Assembly: GCA_017643495.1 (NCBI GenBank)
Contig: JAEPNK010000002.1
Coordinates: 1-64,000 of the forward strand
Direction: 5' to 3'
Origin: Rhizobiaceae bacterium
GTDB taxonomy: Bacteria > Pseudomonadota > Alphaproteobacteria > Rhizobiales > Rhizobiaceae
Length of the DNA: 64,000 nt
Part shown: one piece after another, positions 57,001-64,000 of the stretch
Numbering within the stretch: position 1 is the stretch's first letter
Layout of the letters: each line of letters opens with the position of its first letter
The notes under the pieces: model-generated
Seen by the model: the letters and a program-made list of their open reading frames with translations, nothing else
What the model was told of the DNA's origin: nothing
Database searches by the model: none
Position numbers and translations under genes: made by a program

Positions 57001-58080
57001 ATGGCAGCAAAACCCAAGAAAACCTCCTCTGCGGGTGGCAATTCCCGTACGGGTGGTCGATCCACTGTGCAAAAGGCACCGGCACCGGCCGAATTTTCCA
57101 AGGAACAGGAACTGCAAGCATACGAAGATATGCTTCTGATCCGCCGGTTTGAGGAAAAGGCCGGTCAGCTTTACGGAATGGGTCATATTGGTGGGTTCTG
57201 TCACCTGTATATCGGCCAGGAAGCCGTTGTTACCGGCATGCAAATGGCAATCACCGAGGACGACCAGGTCATCACAGGCTATCGGGATCATGGGCACATG
57301 CTCGCCTGTGGTATGAACCCGGATGGTGTCATGGCTGAATTGACCGGGCGTCAAAGCGGGTACTCGGCCGGCAAGGGCGGTTCCATGCACATGTTCTCGA
57401 AAGAGAAAAACTTTTATGGCGGGCACGGCATTGTTGGTGGTCAGGTTTCACTTGGAACCGGCCTGGCTTTTGCCAACAAATATCGTGACAACGGTGCCGT
57501 TACGCTGACATATTTTGGTGACGGGGCTTCAAACCAGGGGCAGGTCTATGAAAGCTTCAACATGGCTTCATTGTGGGATCTGCCGGTTATCTACATCATT
57601 GAAAACAACCGTTATGCAATGGGAACTTCCGTTGAGCGCTCGTCTGCTTTGACAGCTTTTTCCCAGCGTGGTGCATCCTTCGATATTCCTGGCATGCATG
57701 TTGATGGCATGGATGTGCGCGCGGTCAAGGCCGCAGGCGATCATGCCGTTAAATGGGTGCGGTCGGGCAAGGGGCCTTTCATACTTGAAATGGAGACTTA
57801 CCGGTATCGGGGCCACTCCATGTCTGATCCGGCCAAATATCGCAGCAAGGATGAAGTCCAGAAAATGCGTGCCGAGCAGGATCCGATCGAGCAGGTCAAG
57901 AAGCGCCTGATTGAAAAGGAATTCTCCACAGAAGAAGACCTCAAGGCCGTGGACAAGAAAATCCGCGAGGTCGTCGGCAAAGCGGCGGAATTCGCCCAGG
58001 CTGATCCGCTGCCCGATCCTTCTGAACTTTATACAGACATACTTCTTGACCCGAGTGAGGAAGCGCCAAATGCCAACTGA
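57001..58080 (+). CDS. pdhA: Pyruvate dehydrogenase E1 component, alpha subunit
   Basis: The 359-residue thiamine-diphosphate-dependent subunit. Motifs: [44 protein letters not shown], the TPP-binding [17 protein letters not shown]...ENN and the phosphorylation-loop-like [16 protein letters not shown]. With pdhB it decarboxylates pyruvate. An Ala/Gly/Ser-rich N-terminal extension is usual here. The stop overlaps the pdhB start by 11 bases. Confidence 0.97.
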   Translation: MAAKPKKTSSAGGNSRTGGRSTVQKAPAPAEFSKEQELQAYEDMLLIRRFEEKAGQLYGMGHIGGFCHLYIGQEAVVTGMQMAITEDDQVITGYRDHGHMLACGMNPDGVMAELTGRQSGYSAGKGGSMHMFSKEKNFYGGHGIVGGQVSLGTGLAFANKYRDNGAVTLTYFGDGASNQGQVYESFNMASLWDLPVIYIIENNRYAMGTSVERSSALTAFSQRGASFDIPGMHVDGMDVRAVKAAGDHAVKWVRSGKGPFILEMETYRYRGHSMSDPAKYRSKDEVQKMRAEQDPIEQVKKRLIEKEFSTEEDLKAVDKKIREVVGKAAEFAQADPLPDPSELYTDILLDPSEEAPNAN

Positions 58081-59476
58081 TATTTTGATGCCGGCCCTCT
58101 CGCCCACAATGGAAGAGGGAAACCTCGCCAAATGGATGGTCAAGAAGGGCGACACGGTCGAGCCGGGCGATGTGATCGCCGAGATTGAGACCGACAAGGC
58201 AACCATGGAAGTGGAAGCTGTCGACGAAGGGACGATTGGTGAAATTCTTGTTCAGGAAGGAACGGAAGGTGTAAAGGTCAACACGCCGATTGCCGTTCTG
58301 CTTGGCGAGGATGAAGACGAGTCTGATATCGCAGAGAAAAGTTCTGGTGAGACCGATGCAGGACCATCAGATGATGAACAAGACGATTCGGCTGACTCCG
58401 GAAATGACGACGGTGAATCCGGAAAAGCGGACAGCGTCGACAAACCTCGTTTGGAAGTCGCTGATGATCCTGAGGTGCCGGAGGGCACCGAGATGGTGAA
58501 AATGACCGTCCGTGAGGCGCTCAATTTGGCCATGGCAGAAGAAATGCGCCGTGATGAAGACGTGTTCGTCATGGGTGAGGAAGTTGCCGAATATCAGGGG
58601 GCCTACAAGATCACCCAAAACCTCCTTGAGGAGTTCGGTGCCAGAAGGGTTGTTGATACCCCGATTACGGAACACGGTTTTGCTGGCATTGGCGTAGGTG
58701 CGGCAATGGCCGGCCTGAAACCGGTTGTCGAGTTCATGACCTTCAACTTTGCGATGCAGGCAATTGACCACATCGTCAACTCGGCTGCCAAAACACTTTA
58801 CATGTCTGGCGGGCAAATGGGCGCCCCCATGGTGTTCAGGGGGCCGAATGGCGCTGCTGCACGCGTTGGTGCCCAGCACTCACAATGTTACGCTGCATGG
58901 TACGGACACATACCCGGCCTCAAGGTGGTTGCCCCTTATACCGCATCTGATGCAAAGGGCCTGCTCAAGGCGGCGATCCGGGATCCCAATCCGGTTGTCT
59001 TCCTGGAAAATGAAATCCTTTACGGTCACAGCTTTGAAGTTCCGGACGTTGAAGATCACGTGCTACCGATCGGCAAGGCTCGCGTCTACAAGGAAGGCAA
59101 GGATGCAACAATTGTGTCTTTCAGCATTGGCATGACCTATGCCGTGAAAGCGGCAGAACAACTTGCCGAAGAAGGAATTGATGCAGAAATCATTGACTTG
59201 CGCACCATCAGGCCGCTGGACATGGAAACCATCATCAAGTCGGTCAAAAAGACAAACCGGCTAGTCACTGTCGAAGAAGGGTTTCCGCAATCCTCAATAG
59301 GCGACCATGTCGCAAGCCAGATCATGCAGCAGGCCTTTGATCATCTTGATGCCCCGGTTGTGACGATCTGCGGCAAGGATGTTCCCATGCCTTATGCGGA
59401 GAACCTGGAAAAGCTGGCGTTGCCAAGCGTCGAGGAAGTCGTCGATGCGGTAAAGCGCGTTTGCTACAAGGATTGA
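58070..59476 (+). CDS. pdhB: Pyruvate dehydrogenase E1 component, beta subunit, with N-terminal lipoyl domain
   Basis: The 468-residue protein has a lipoyl domain at residues 1-80 (lipoyl lysine in [12 protein letters not shown]), then an acidic Ser/Asp/Glu linker (about 85-135). The transketolase-like E1-beta body follows from [20 protein letters not shown], with [17 protein letters not shown] and [19 protein letters not shown] lipoyl domain on E1-beta is a hallmark of alphaproteobacterial PDH. The ATG at 58070 lies inside the end of pdhA; the frame is open further upstream but without similarity. Confidence 0.97.
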   Translation: MPTDILMPALSPTMEEGNLAKWMVKKGDTVEPGDVIAEIETDKATMEVEAVDEGTIGEILVQEGTEGVKVNTPIAVLLGEDEDESDIAEKSSGETDAGPSDDEQDDSADSGNDDGESGKADSVDKPRLEVADDPEVPEGTEMVKMTVREALNLAMAEEMRRDEDVFVMGEEVAEYQGAYKITQNLLEEFGARRVVDTPITEHGFAGIGVGAAMAGLKPVVEFMTFNFAMQAIDHIVNSAAKTLYMSGGQMGAPMVFRGPNGAAARVGAQHSQCYAAWYGHIPGLKVVAPYTASDAKGLLKAAIRDPNPVVFLENEILYGHSFEVPDVEDHVLPIGKARVYKEGKDATIVSFSIGMTYAVKAAEQLAEEGIDAEIIDLRTIRPLDMETIIKSVKKTNRLVTVEEGFPQSSIGDHVASQIMQQAFDHLDAPVVTICGKDVPMPYAENLEKLALPSVEEVVDAVKRVCYKD

Positions 59477-59480
59477 TGAT

Positions 59481-59765
59481 TTGCAACGCCTTGATCTCAA
59501 AACCTTGCGTTATGACAGTTTGGGGAGATCAGTATTGATAGACGGGCGTGCCGTGACGGTTGAAATCAGCCATGAGGCACTTGAGACCCTGGCCAACCGG
59601 CCATTGTCTCGCGACGAGGCCATGTTCAAGGTTGCCGAAGAACGCCTCAGGCTCACACGACTGGCCCAGTGGATACCGGCCGATGATGGCAAGATACACA
59701 TTACGACAAACATGCTGATGAACAACGGCCTGTTTGCCAGCGGAGAAGCAGAAAATGCCGATTGA
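59481..59765 (+). CDS. Small DUF1488-like protein within the pdh operon
   Basis: A 94-residue protein between pdhB and pdhC. It starts at a TTG 4 bases after the pdhB stop and overlaps the pdhC start by 11 bases. The pattern [20 protein letters not shown], an ALETL helix, a middle helix with [12 protein letters not shown] and an end KIHITTNML loosely matches DUF1488, a small family with no known role. No strong ribosome site is visible, so translation would be coupled. It is plausible but the assignment is by eye. Confidence 0.6.
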   Translation: MQRLDLKTLRYDSLGRSVLIDGRAVTVEISHEALETLANRPLSRDEAMFKVAEERLRLTRLAQWIPADDGKIHITTNMLMNNGLFASGEAENAD

Positions 59766-61119
59766 AATTACCATGCCCGCTCTTTCTCCAACGATGGAAG
59801 AAGGAAACCTTGCAAAATGGCACGTCAAGGAAGGGGACAGTGTTGAAGCCGGTGACGTCATTGCCGAGATTGAAACCGACAAGGCAACCATGGAGGTTGA
59901 AGCGGTTGACGAAGGAACCATTGCCCGAATTGTTGTCAGTGAAGGCACCGAAGCGGTAAAGGTAAATGCCGTGATTGCAATCCTGGCCGAAGAGGGAGAG
60001 GACGTATCGGATGCTGCCGGGCAATCTGCAGGCAAAGATGCTGCCGATAATGACACAGCAGATGACAGCCAGGACAACAAAGCGGAAAAAGCCTCAAACA
60101 AACCTGCTGCAGACAGCGCTTCCGCCAAAAAGGAGGTACCGGCCAAGGATCAATTGGCCGACACCCCGAAAGCGGGTCCTGCACCCAAAAAGGACGGTGA
60201 ACGCATCTTTGCCTCACCGCTCGCCCGTCGAATTGCCAAACAAAACGGCGTCGATCTGACATCGGTGTCGGGTAGCGGCCCGCATGGCAGGATCGTAAAG
60301 GCTGATGTTGAAGGCCAGTCAGGTGCGCCGAAAACCGCAGCAAAGCAGGATGGCGCATCGCCCATGCCTACGCCGGGCATGTCTGACGACAAGGTCCTGG
60401 CCTTCTTTGAAGAAGATCGTTACGAGCTCAAGCCGCACAACAACATGCGCCGTACCATCGCAAGCCGACTGACGGAATCCTCGCAAAGCATTCCGGCATA
60501 CTATCTTTCGATGGATTGCGAGCTGGACGTGCTTCTGAGATTGCGGGCAGATATCAATGATGCTGCTCCGCTTGGTGAAGACGAAAAGTCTGCCTACAAG
60601 GTTTCGGTCAATGATTTCATCATCAAGGCGATGGCAATGGCCTTGCGCGATGTTCCGATGGCCAATGCTTCCTGGACTTCGGAAGCCCGCATTCTCCACA
60701 AGCACAGTGATGTGGGTGTCGCCGTGGCCATTGAAGATGGCCTGATCACCCCGATCATACGTGAAGCCGAAGGCAAGACCCTTTCTGCAATTTCACTGGA
60801 AATGAAGGACTTGGCTGCTCGTGCGCGCGAAATGAAACTGAAACCTCACGAGTACCAGGGTGGTTCAACTGCGGTTTCAAATCTGGGAATGTTCGGTGTG
60901 TCGAACTTTACCTCGATCATCAACCCACCGCAGGCATCCATTGTTTCGATTGGTGCTGGCGAGAAGAAGCCGGTGGTACGTGACGGCGAACTGGTCGCCG
61001 CGACTGTAATGACTGCAACCTTTGCCTTCGACCATCGCGTTATTGATGGCGCCGTTGGTGCTGAACTGGCAGGTGCATTCAAGAACTATATCCAGAAGCC
61101 GATGGGGATGCTGGTTTGA
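59755..61119 (+). CDS. pdhC: Pyruvate dehydrogenase E2, dihydrolipoamide acetyltransferase
   Basis: The 454-residue E2 core has one lipoyl domain (1-80, [14 protein letters not shown] and lipoyl lysine in ETDKATME), an Ala/Asp/Lys linker, a peripheral subunit-binding domain around [17 protein letters not shown] and [14 protein letters not shown], and the catalytic acetyltransferase domain with [22 protein letters not shown] at 59755 has GGAGAAG upstream. Only one lipoyl domain is present, the second one being on PdhB. Confidence 0.97.
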   Translation: MPIEITMPALSPTMEEGNLAKWHVKEGDSVEAGDVIAEIETDKATMEVEAVDEGTIARIVVSEGTEAVKVNAVIAILAEEGEDVSDAAGQSAGKDAADNDTADDSQDNKAEKASNKPAADSASAKKEVPAKDQLADTPKAGPAPKKDGERIFASPLARRIAKQNGVDLTSVSGSGPHGRIVKADVEGQSGAPKTAAKQDGASPMPTPGMSDDKVLAFFEEDRYELKPHNNMRRTIASRLTESSQSIPAYYLSMDCELDVLLRLRADINDAAPLGEDEKSAYKVSVNDFIIKAMAMALRDVPMANASWTSEARILHKHSDVGVAVAIEDGLITPIIREAEGKTLSAISLEMKDLAARAREMKLKPHEYQGGSTAVSNLGMFGVSNFTSIINPPQASIVSIGAGEKKPVVRDGELVAATVMTATFAFDHRVIDGAVGAELAGAFKNYIQKPMGMLV

Positions 61120-61124
61120 TGGGT

Positions 61125-61403
61125 TCAGGAAGGGCGGTTTTCCTCTGTCCCGGGCTGTGATTTTTCATCAAGCAGGTATTCAGCAATCCTGTCGCCATAT
61201 CTGGCAAGAAGAAGCAGAACAATCAGAATATAGACCAGATTGGTGACAGTCCGGATCCATCGCAGTGACAGAAAAAAGCCGAATGCGCGAAACGCAAGAA
61301 TGGCACAAATCACTAACCCCGTACCCGAGACTGCAAGCGGTAGGGCGGAAATGGAGTTGATAAGATAGTCGATGATCGTCACGATATCCTGCCTTTTGGC
61401 CAT
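61125..61403 (-). CDS. Small hypothetical membrane protein
   Basis: A 92-residue frame convergent with pdhC, with two predicted helices (SGTGLVICAILAFRAFGFFL and TVTNLVYILIVLLLLARY) and a polar C-terminus. I do not recognise a family. ATG at 61403 is chosen as the first Met before the hydrophobic part. No clear ribosome site is visible. The divergent GNAT gene starts about 40 bases away. It is unlikely to be a shadow, since no gene overlaps it on the other strand. Confidence 0.5.
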   Translation of the reverse strand: MAKRQDIVTIIDYLINSISALPLAVSGTGLVICAILAFRAFGFFLSLRWIRTVTNLVYILIVLLLLARYGDRIAEYLLDEKSQPGTEENRPS

Positions 61404-61443
61404 GCTTATATAATGAAGCTGGCACGAAGCAAGGGAAATGGGC

Positions 61444-62037
61444 ATGGCTGAACCCGTGATCCGCGATGCAAGGCGTTGTGATGCTGCCGACCTTGCCATT
61501 CTGGACAATCTGGCCGGTCACGGCATCTCCATGTGGTTCTGGCAGCGAGAGACGCCATCAGGCCTTGTTGAGGATGCCATGGCCTTTGGCAGGTCACGCT
61601 TTTCCAATCCTGATGCCGTGTTTGGCTATGCAAATTCACTTGTTGCGGAGCAGGACAGCATGATTGTCGGCTCTGTATGCTGCTATGTCATGCCGCAACC
61701 TGATGATGAAGCCGACTACATCAAGAGGGAAGCGCCTGCCTTTCGGCCCCTTTTCGAACTGTTTGAAAAGGCGCAGGGCCACTGGTTCGTCGACAGTCTG
61801 GCTGTGTACCCGGAAGCAAGGGGTACAGGTGTCGGCAAACGGCTTTTGTCCAGATGTCTTGAACTTGGAGAAGCGTCTGGTGCTGATACGACCACACTGA
61901 TTGTGGAAGACGGCAACAAGCCTGCATGTGAATTGTACAGGAAACAGGGGTTTCAGGTTCGGGAATCAAAACCCTATATTGAGTTTCGCGGAAAATCGGC
62001 GTCCCGGAACTGGTTAATGCTTTCACGGCCCCTTTGA
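61444..62037 (+). CDS. GNAT-family N-acetyltransferase
   Basis: A 197-residue acetyltransferase with the acetyl-CoA motif A LAVYPEARGTGVGKRLLSRC (R/Q-x-x-G-x-G in ARGTGVG) and the motif B region ACELYRKQGFQV. The substrate is unknown. AAGGGA lies 8 bases before the ATG at 61444 but only 2 bases before the ATG at 61438, so the former is favoured. It lies between pdhC and lpd, an uncommon but seen position. Confidence 0.85.
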   Translation: MAEPVIRDARRCDAADLAILDNLAGHGISMWFWQRETPSGLVEDAMAFGRSRFSNPDAVFGYANSLVAEQDSMIVGSVCCYVMPQPDDEADYIKREAPAFRPLFELFEKAQGHWFVDSLAVYPEARGTGVGKRLLSRCLELGEASGADTTTLIVEDGNKPACELYRKQGFQVRESKPYIEFRGKSASRNWLMLSRPL

Positions 62038-62073
62038 GGCTCATGAAGACAAACGCACGACAGGAGAAGAAAC

Positions 62074-63513
62074 GTGGCGAATTCATATGATGTATTGATC
62101 ATTGGCTCCGGCCCTGGAGGCTATGTAACCGCCATTCGCTCCGCTCAATTGGGCCTGAAAACGGCTATAGTCGAACGGGAACACCTGGGCGGGATTTGTC
62201 TCAACTGGGGTTGTATTCCGACCAAGGCACTTCTGCGCAGTGCAGAAATCTATCACTACATGGAAAATGCAAAGGATTACGGCCTCGTGGCGGAGAAGGT
62301 CGGTTTCGATGCTGCTGCTGTCGTTAAACGTTCCCGCGGCGTGTCAGGACAACTGAACGGCGGGGTGGGGCATCTGCTCAAGAAAAACAAGGTGGATGTT
62401 ATCTGGGGTGAAGCGAAAATTACCAAGCCCGGCGAAGTCAAGGTATCCAAAAGCTCGAAAAAACCGATGGAACCACAGCATCCAAATCCCAAAAACACAC
62501 TGGGAGAGGGCACTTACAAGGCAAAACATGTGATTGTTGCAACCGGTGCAAGGCCCCGTGTCATTCCGGGAATTGAACCTGACGGCAAGAACATCTGGAC
62601 CTATTTCGAGGCCATGGTGCCTGATGAAATGCCGAAATCACTGGTTGTCATGGGCTCCGGCGCAATTGGTATCGAGTTTGCATCTTTTTATCACACCATG
62701 GGCGTCGATGTGACAGTTATAGAACTGATGGACCGCATTGTGCCTGTCGAAGATGAAGAGATATCCAAACTGGCCCGGAAGCGCTTTGAGAAGGCAGGTA
62801 TCAAAATCCTGACAGGTGCCAAAGTCAGCAAGGTCGAGAACGGGGCCAAGGGGATTACTGCCCATGTCAAAGACAAGGATGGCAAAACGCAGAAAATTTC
62901 AGCCGACAAACTGATTTCCGCTGTGGGTGTGCAGGGCAATATCGAGAACCTGGGCCTGGAAGAACTTGGTGTGAAAACCGACCGGGGATGTATTGTTGCT
63001 GACGGTTATGGTGTGACAAACATCAAGGGAATTTATGCGATTGGTGATGTGGCAGGTCCACCCATGCTTGCGCACAAGGCAGAGCATGAAGGGGTAATCT
63101 GTGTAGAAAAGATTGCCGGTCAGTCCCCGCATGTGATGGACAAGGCGCTGATCCCAGGCTGCACATATTGCAACCCGCAAATTGCCTCCGTCGGAATGAC
63201 GGAAGCACAAGCCAAGGAGGCAGGCCACAAGATCAAGGTTGGCCGTTTTCAGTTCATCGGTAACGGCAAGGCAATTGCCCTGGGCGAACCGGATGGCCTT
63301 GTCAAAACGGTCTTCGACGAAAAGACAGGACAATTGCTTGGTGCCCACATGATAGGAGCCGAAGTTACCGAGCTTATTCAGGGCTATGTCGTGGCCATGA
63401 ATCTTGAAACGACAGAGGAAGAATTGATCAATGCGGTTTTCCCGCATCCAACCCTGTCAGAGATGATGCACGAGAGTGTACTCGACGCTTATGGCCGTGT
63501 TATTCATATGTGA
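62074..63513 (+). CDS. lpd: Dihydrolipoamide dehydrogenase (PDH E3)
   Basis: A 479-residue flavoprotein that reoxidises the lipoyl groups of PDH. It has the FAD-binding GSGPGGYVTAIRSAQLGLK, the redox disulfide in GGICLNWGCIPTKALLRS, the NAD site VVMGSGAIGIEFASFY and the C-terminal catalytic HPTLSEMMHESV. The 20-residue Lys/Pro/Asn-rich insert near residue 130 is common in alphaproteobacterial PDH-type E3. GTG start with AGGAGAAG upstream. There is no N-terminal lipoyl domain. Confidence 0.97.
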   Translation: MANSYDVLIIGSGPGGYVTAIRSAQLGLKTAIVEREHLGGICLNWGCIPTKALLRSAEIYHYMENAKDYGLVAEKVGFDAAAVVKRSRGVSGQLNGGVGHLLKKNKVDVIWGEAKITKPGEVKVSKSSKKPMEPQHPNPKNTLGEGTYKAKHVIVATGARPRVIPGIEPDGKNIWTYFEAMVPDEMPKSLVVMGSGAIGIEFASFYHTMGVDVTVIELMDRIVPVEDEEISKLARKRFEKAGIKILTGAKVSKVENGAKGITAHVKDKDGKTQKISADKLISAVGVQGNIENLGLEELGVKTDRGCIVADGYGVTNIKGIYAIGDVAGPPMLAHKAEHEGVICVEKIAGQSPHVMDKALIPGCTYCNPQIASVGMTEAQAKEAGHKIKVGRFQFIGNGKAIALGEPDGLVKTVFDEKTGQLLGAHMIGAEVTELIQGYVVAMNLETTEEELINAVFPHPTLSEMMHESVLDAYGRVIHM

Positions 63514-63568
63514 CCATCGTTCTGCATGTGCAGGGCAATCAAATCAGGGGCGCAAAAAGGAGAATGGC

Positions 63569-64000
63569 ATGAAAGGTGGGGTAACAAGGCTTGTAGCAAT
63601 GATGATGCTTGCCGCCTCTGCAGCGGTTTCCGGCAACCTGGTTTCTTCAGGCGTGGCACGTGCGGATTCCTGCTGGAATCACAATGGATCACTGATGCGC
63701 CTAAAGGCTTCCGGCAACCAGCGCTGGCTGTATTATGAAAACCCGCGGCAGGCATTGCGCAATTCCGGGGTCAGGCGCGGTACACTTCTGTTCAATGGTC
63801 GCAAGAACGGAAACTGGTATTCAGGCACAGCCAGACGCTTTTCGCGGTTTTGTCCCGGCAATCCGCTGGAATATTACGTTGAAGGTCCCGTTCGCGGTGA
63901 CCAATTACAAGTTGTGGTACGTGGCACGCGCGAAGTTCACAAACGCTGCCAACCAACAGGCCAGATGGCAACGGATGAACTGGTCTTCACCTATGTCCGA
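63569..64000 (+). CDS. Secreted protein of unknown function (partial at the window end)
   Basis: The frame runs 144 codons to the end of the window without a stop. A signal peptide (MMMLAASAAVSGNLVSSGVARA) is followed by SCWNHNGSLMRLKASGNQRW and LYYENPRQALRNSGVRRGTL, Trp/Cys-rich, with cysteines that may form disulfides. I do not recognise a family. AAAGGAGAATGGC precedes the ATG. An ATG 5 bases upstream meets a stop after two codons. Where lipA is usually expected after lpd, this gene intervenes. Confidence 0.75.
   Translation, partial: MKGGVTRLVAMMMLAASAAVSGNLVSSGVARADSCWNHNGSLMRLKASGNQRWLYYENPRQALRNSGVRRGTLLFNGRKNGNWYSGTARRFSRFCPGNPLEYYVEGPVRGDQLQVVVRGTREVHKRCQPTGQMATDELVFTYVR

Overview
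The window looks like a chromosome segment of an alphaproteobacterium, most likely a member of Hyphomicrobiales (Rhizobiales). Reasons: the gene orders peptidylprolyl isomerase-trpD-trpC-moaC-moeA, tpiA-secG-pyrG-kdsA-eno-ftsB-pdhA-pdhB-pdhC-lpd and recG/sdhE-mfd; a PDH E1-beta with its own lipoyl domain; two IalB-family proteins; and a tuf gene followed by tRNA-Trp. Base composition is moderate (about half G+C by eye). The species cannot be fixed from the sequence alone.

Region 1 (1-1.8 kb): the last codons of tuf, a second almost identical copy of the tuf tail with its terminator, a small VOC protein, a YihY/BrkB membrane protein and tRNA-Trp. The secE-nusG pair that commonly follows tuf-tRNA-Trp in this group is not here.

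Region 2 (1.9-25.9 kb): an accessory catabolic block lying between tRNA-Trp and tRNA-Lys, all on the + strand. An aldehyde dehydrogenase, a branched-chain-amino-acid-type binding protein and an AraC regulator come first. A run of 17 genes with gaps of -8 to 51 bases follows: LivH, LivM, LivG, a LivF/Tm-1-like fusion, a PEP-hydrolase-like TIM barrel, a 1171-residue flotillin with hendecad repeats, two SRPBCC proteins, a xanthine-dehydrogenase-family molybdenum hydroxylase whose large subunit is split into two genes, CoxD and CoxE maturation factors, an amidohydrolase, a metallo-beta-lactamase-fold lactonase-like protein, and an SMP-30/isochorismatase fusion. My inference is uptake of a small organic substrate, hydroxylation at a molybdenum centre, ring or lactone hydrolysis and final aldehyde oxidation, perhaps organised at the membrane by the flotillin. 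This is the best candidate for an undescribed system. The substrate is not known.

Region 3 (26-49 kb): mostly core genes with a few accessory ones. They are tRNA-Lys, a short BLUF blue-light sensor, an orphan ParA ATPase, CcdA, an EamA transporter, glmU-glmS (UDP-GlcNAc synthesis), a DUF502 protein, recG, sdhE-mfd, a DsbA/FrnE oxidoreductase, a YejA-like peptide-binding protein, two tandem IalB proteins, then moeA-moaC-trpC-trpD-peptidylprolyl isomerase on the - strand. MoaC and MoeA make the molybdenum cofactor needed by the hydroxylase of region 2.

Region 4 (49-64 kb): central metabolism on the + strand. It holds tpiA, secG, pyrG, a quinone-reductase-like MDR protein, a VOC protein, kdsA, eno, a FtsB-like protein, then the pyruvate dehydrogenase genes pdhA, pdhB, a small DUF1488-like gene and pdhC, followed by a small - strand membrane protein, a GNAT acetyltransferase, lpd and a secreted protein cut by the window end. 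I saw no insertion sequence, integrase, CRISPR array or rRNA gene.
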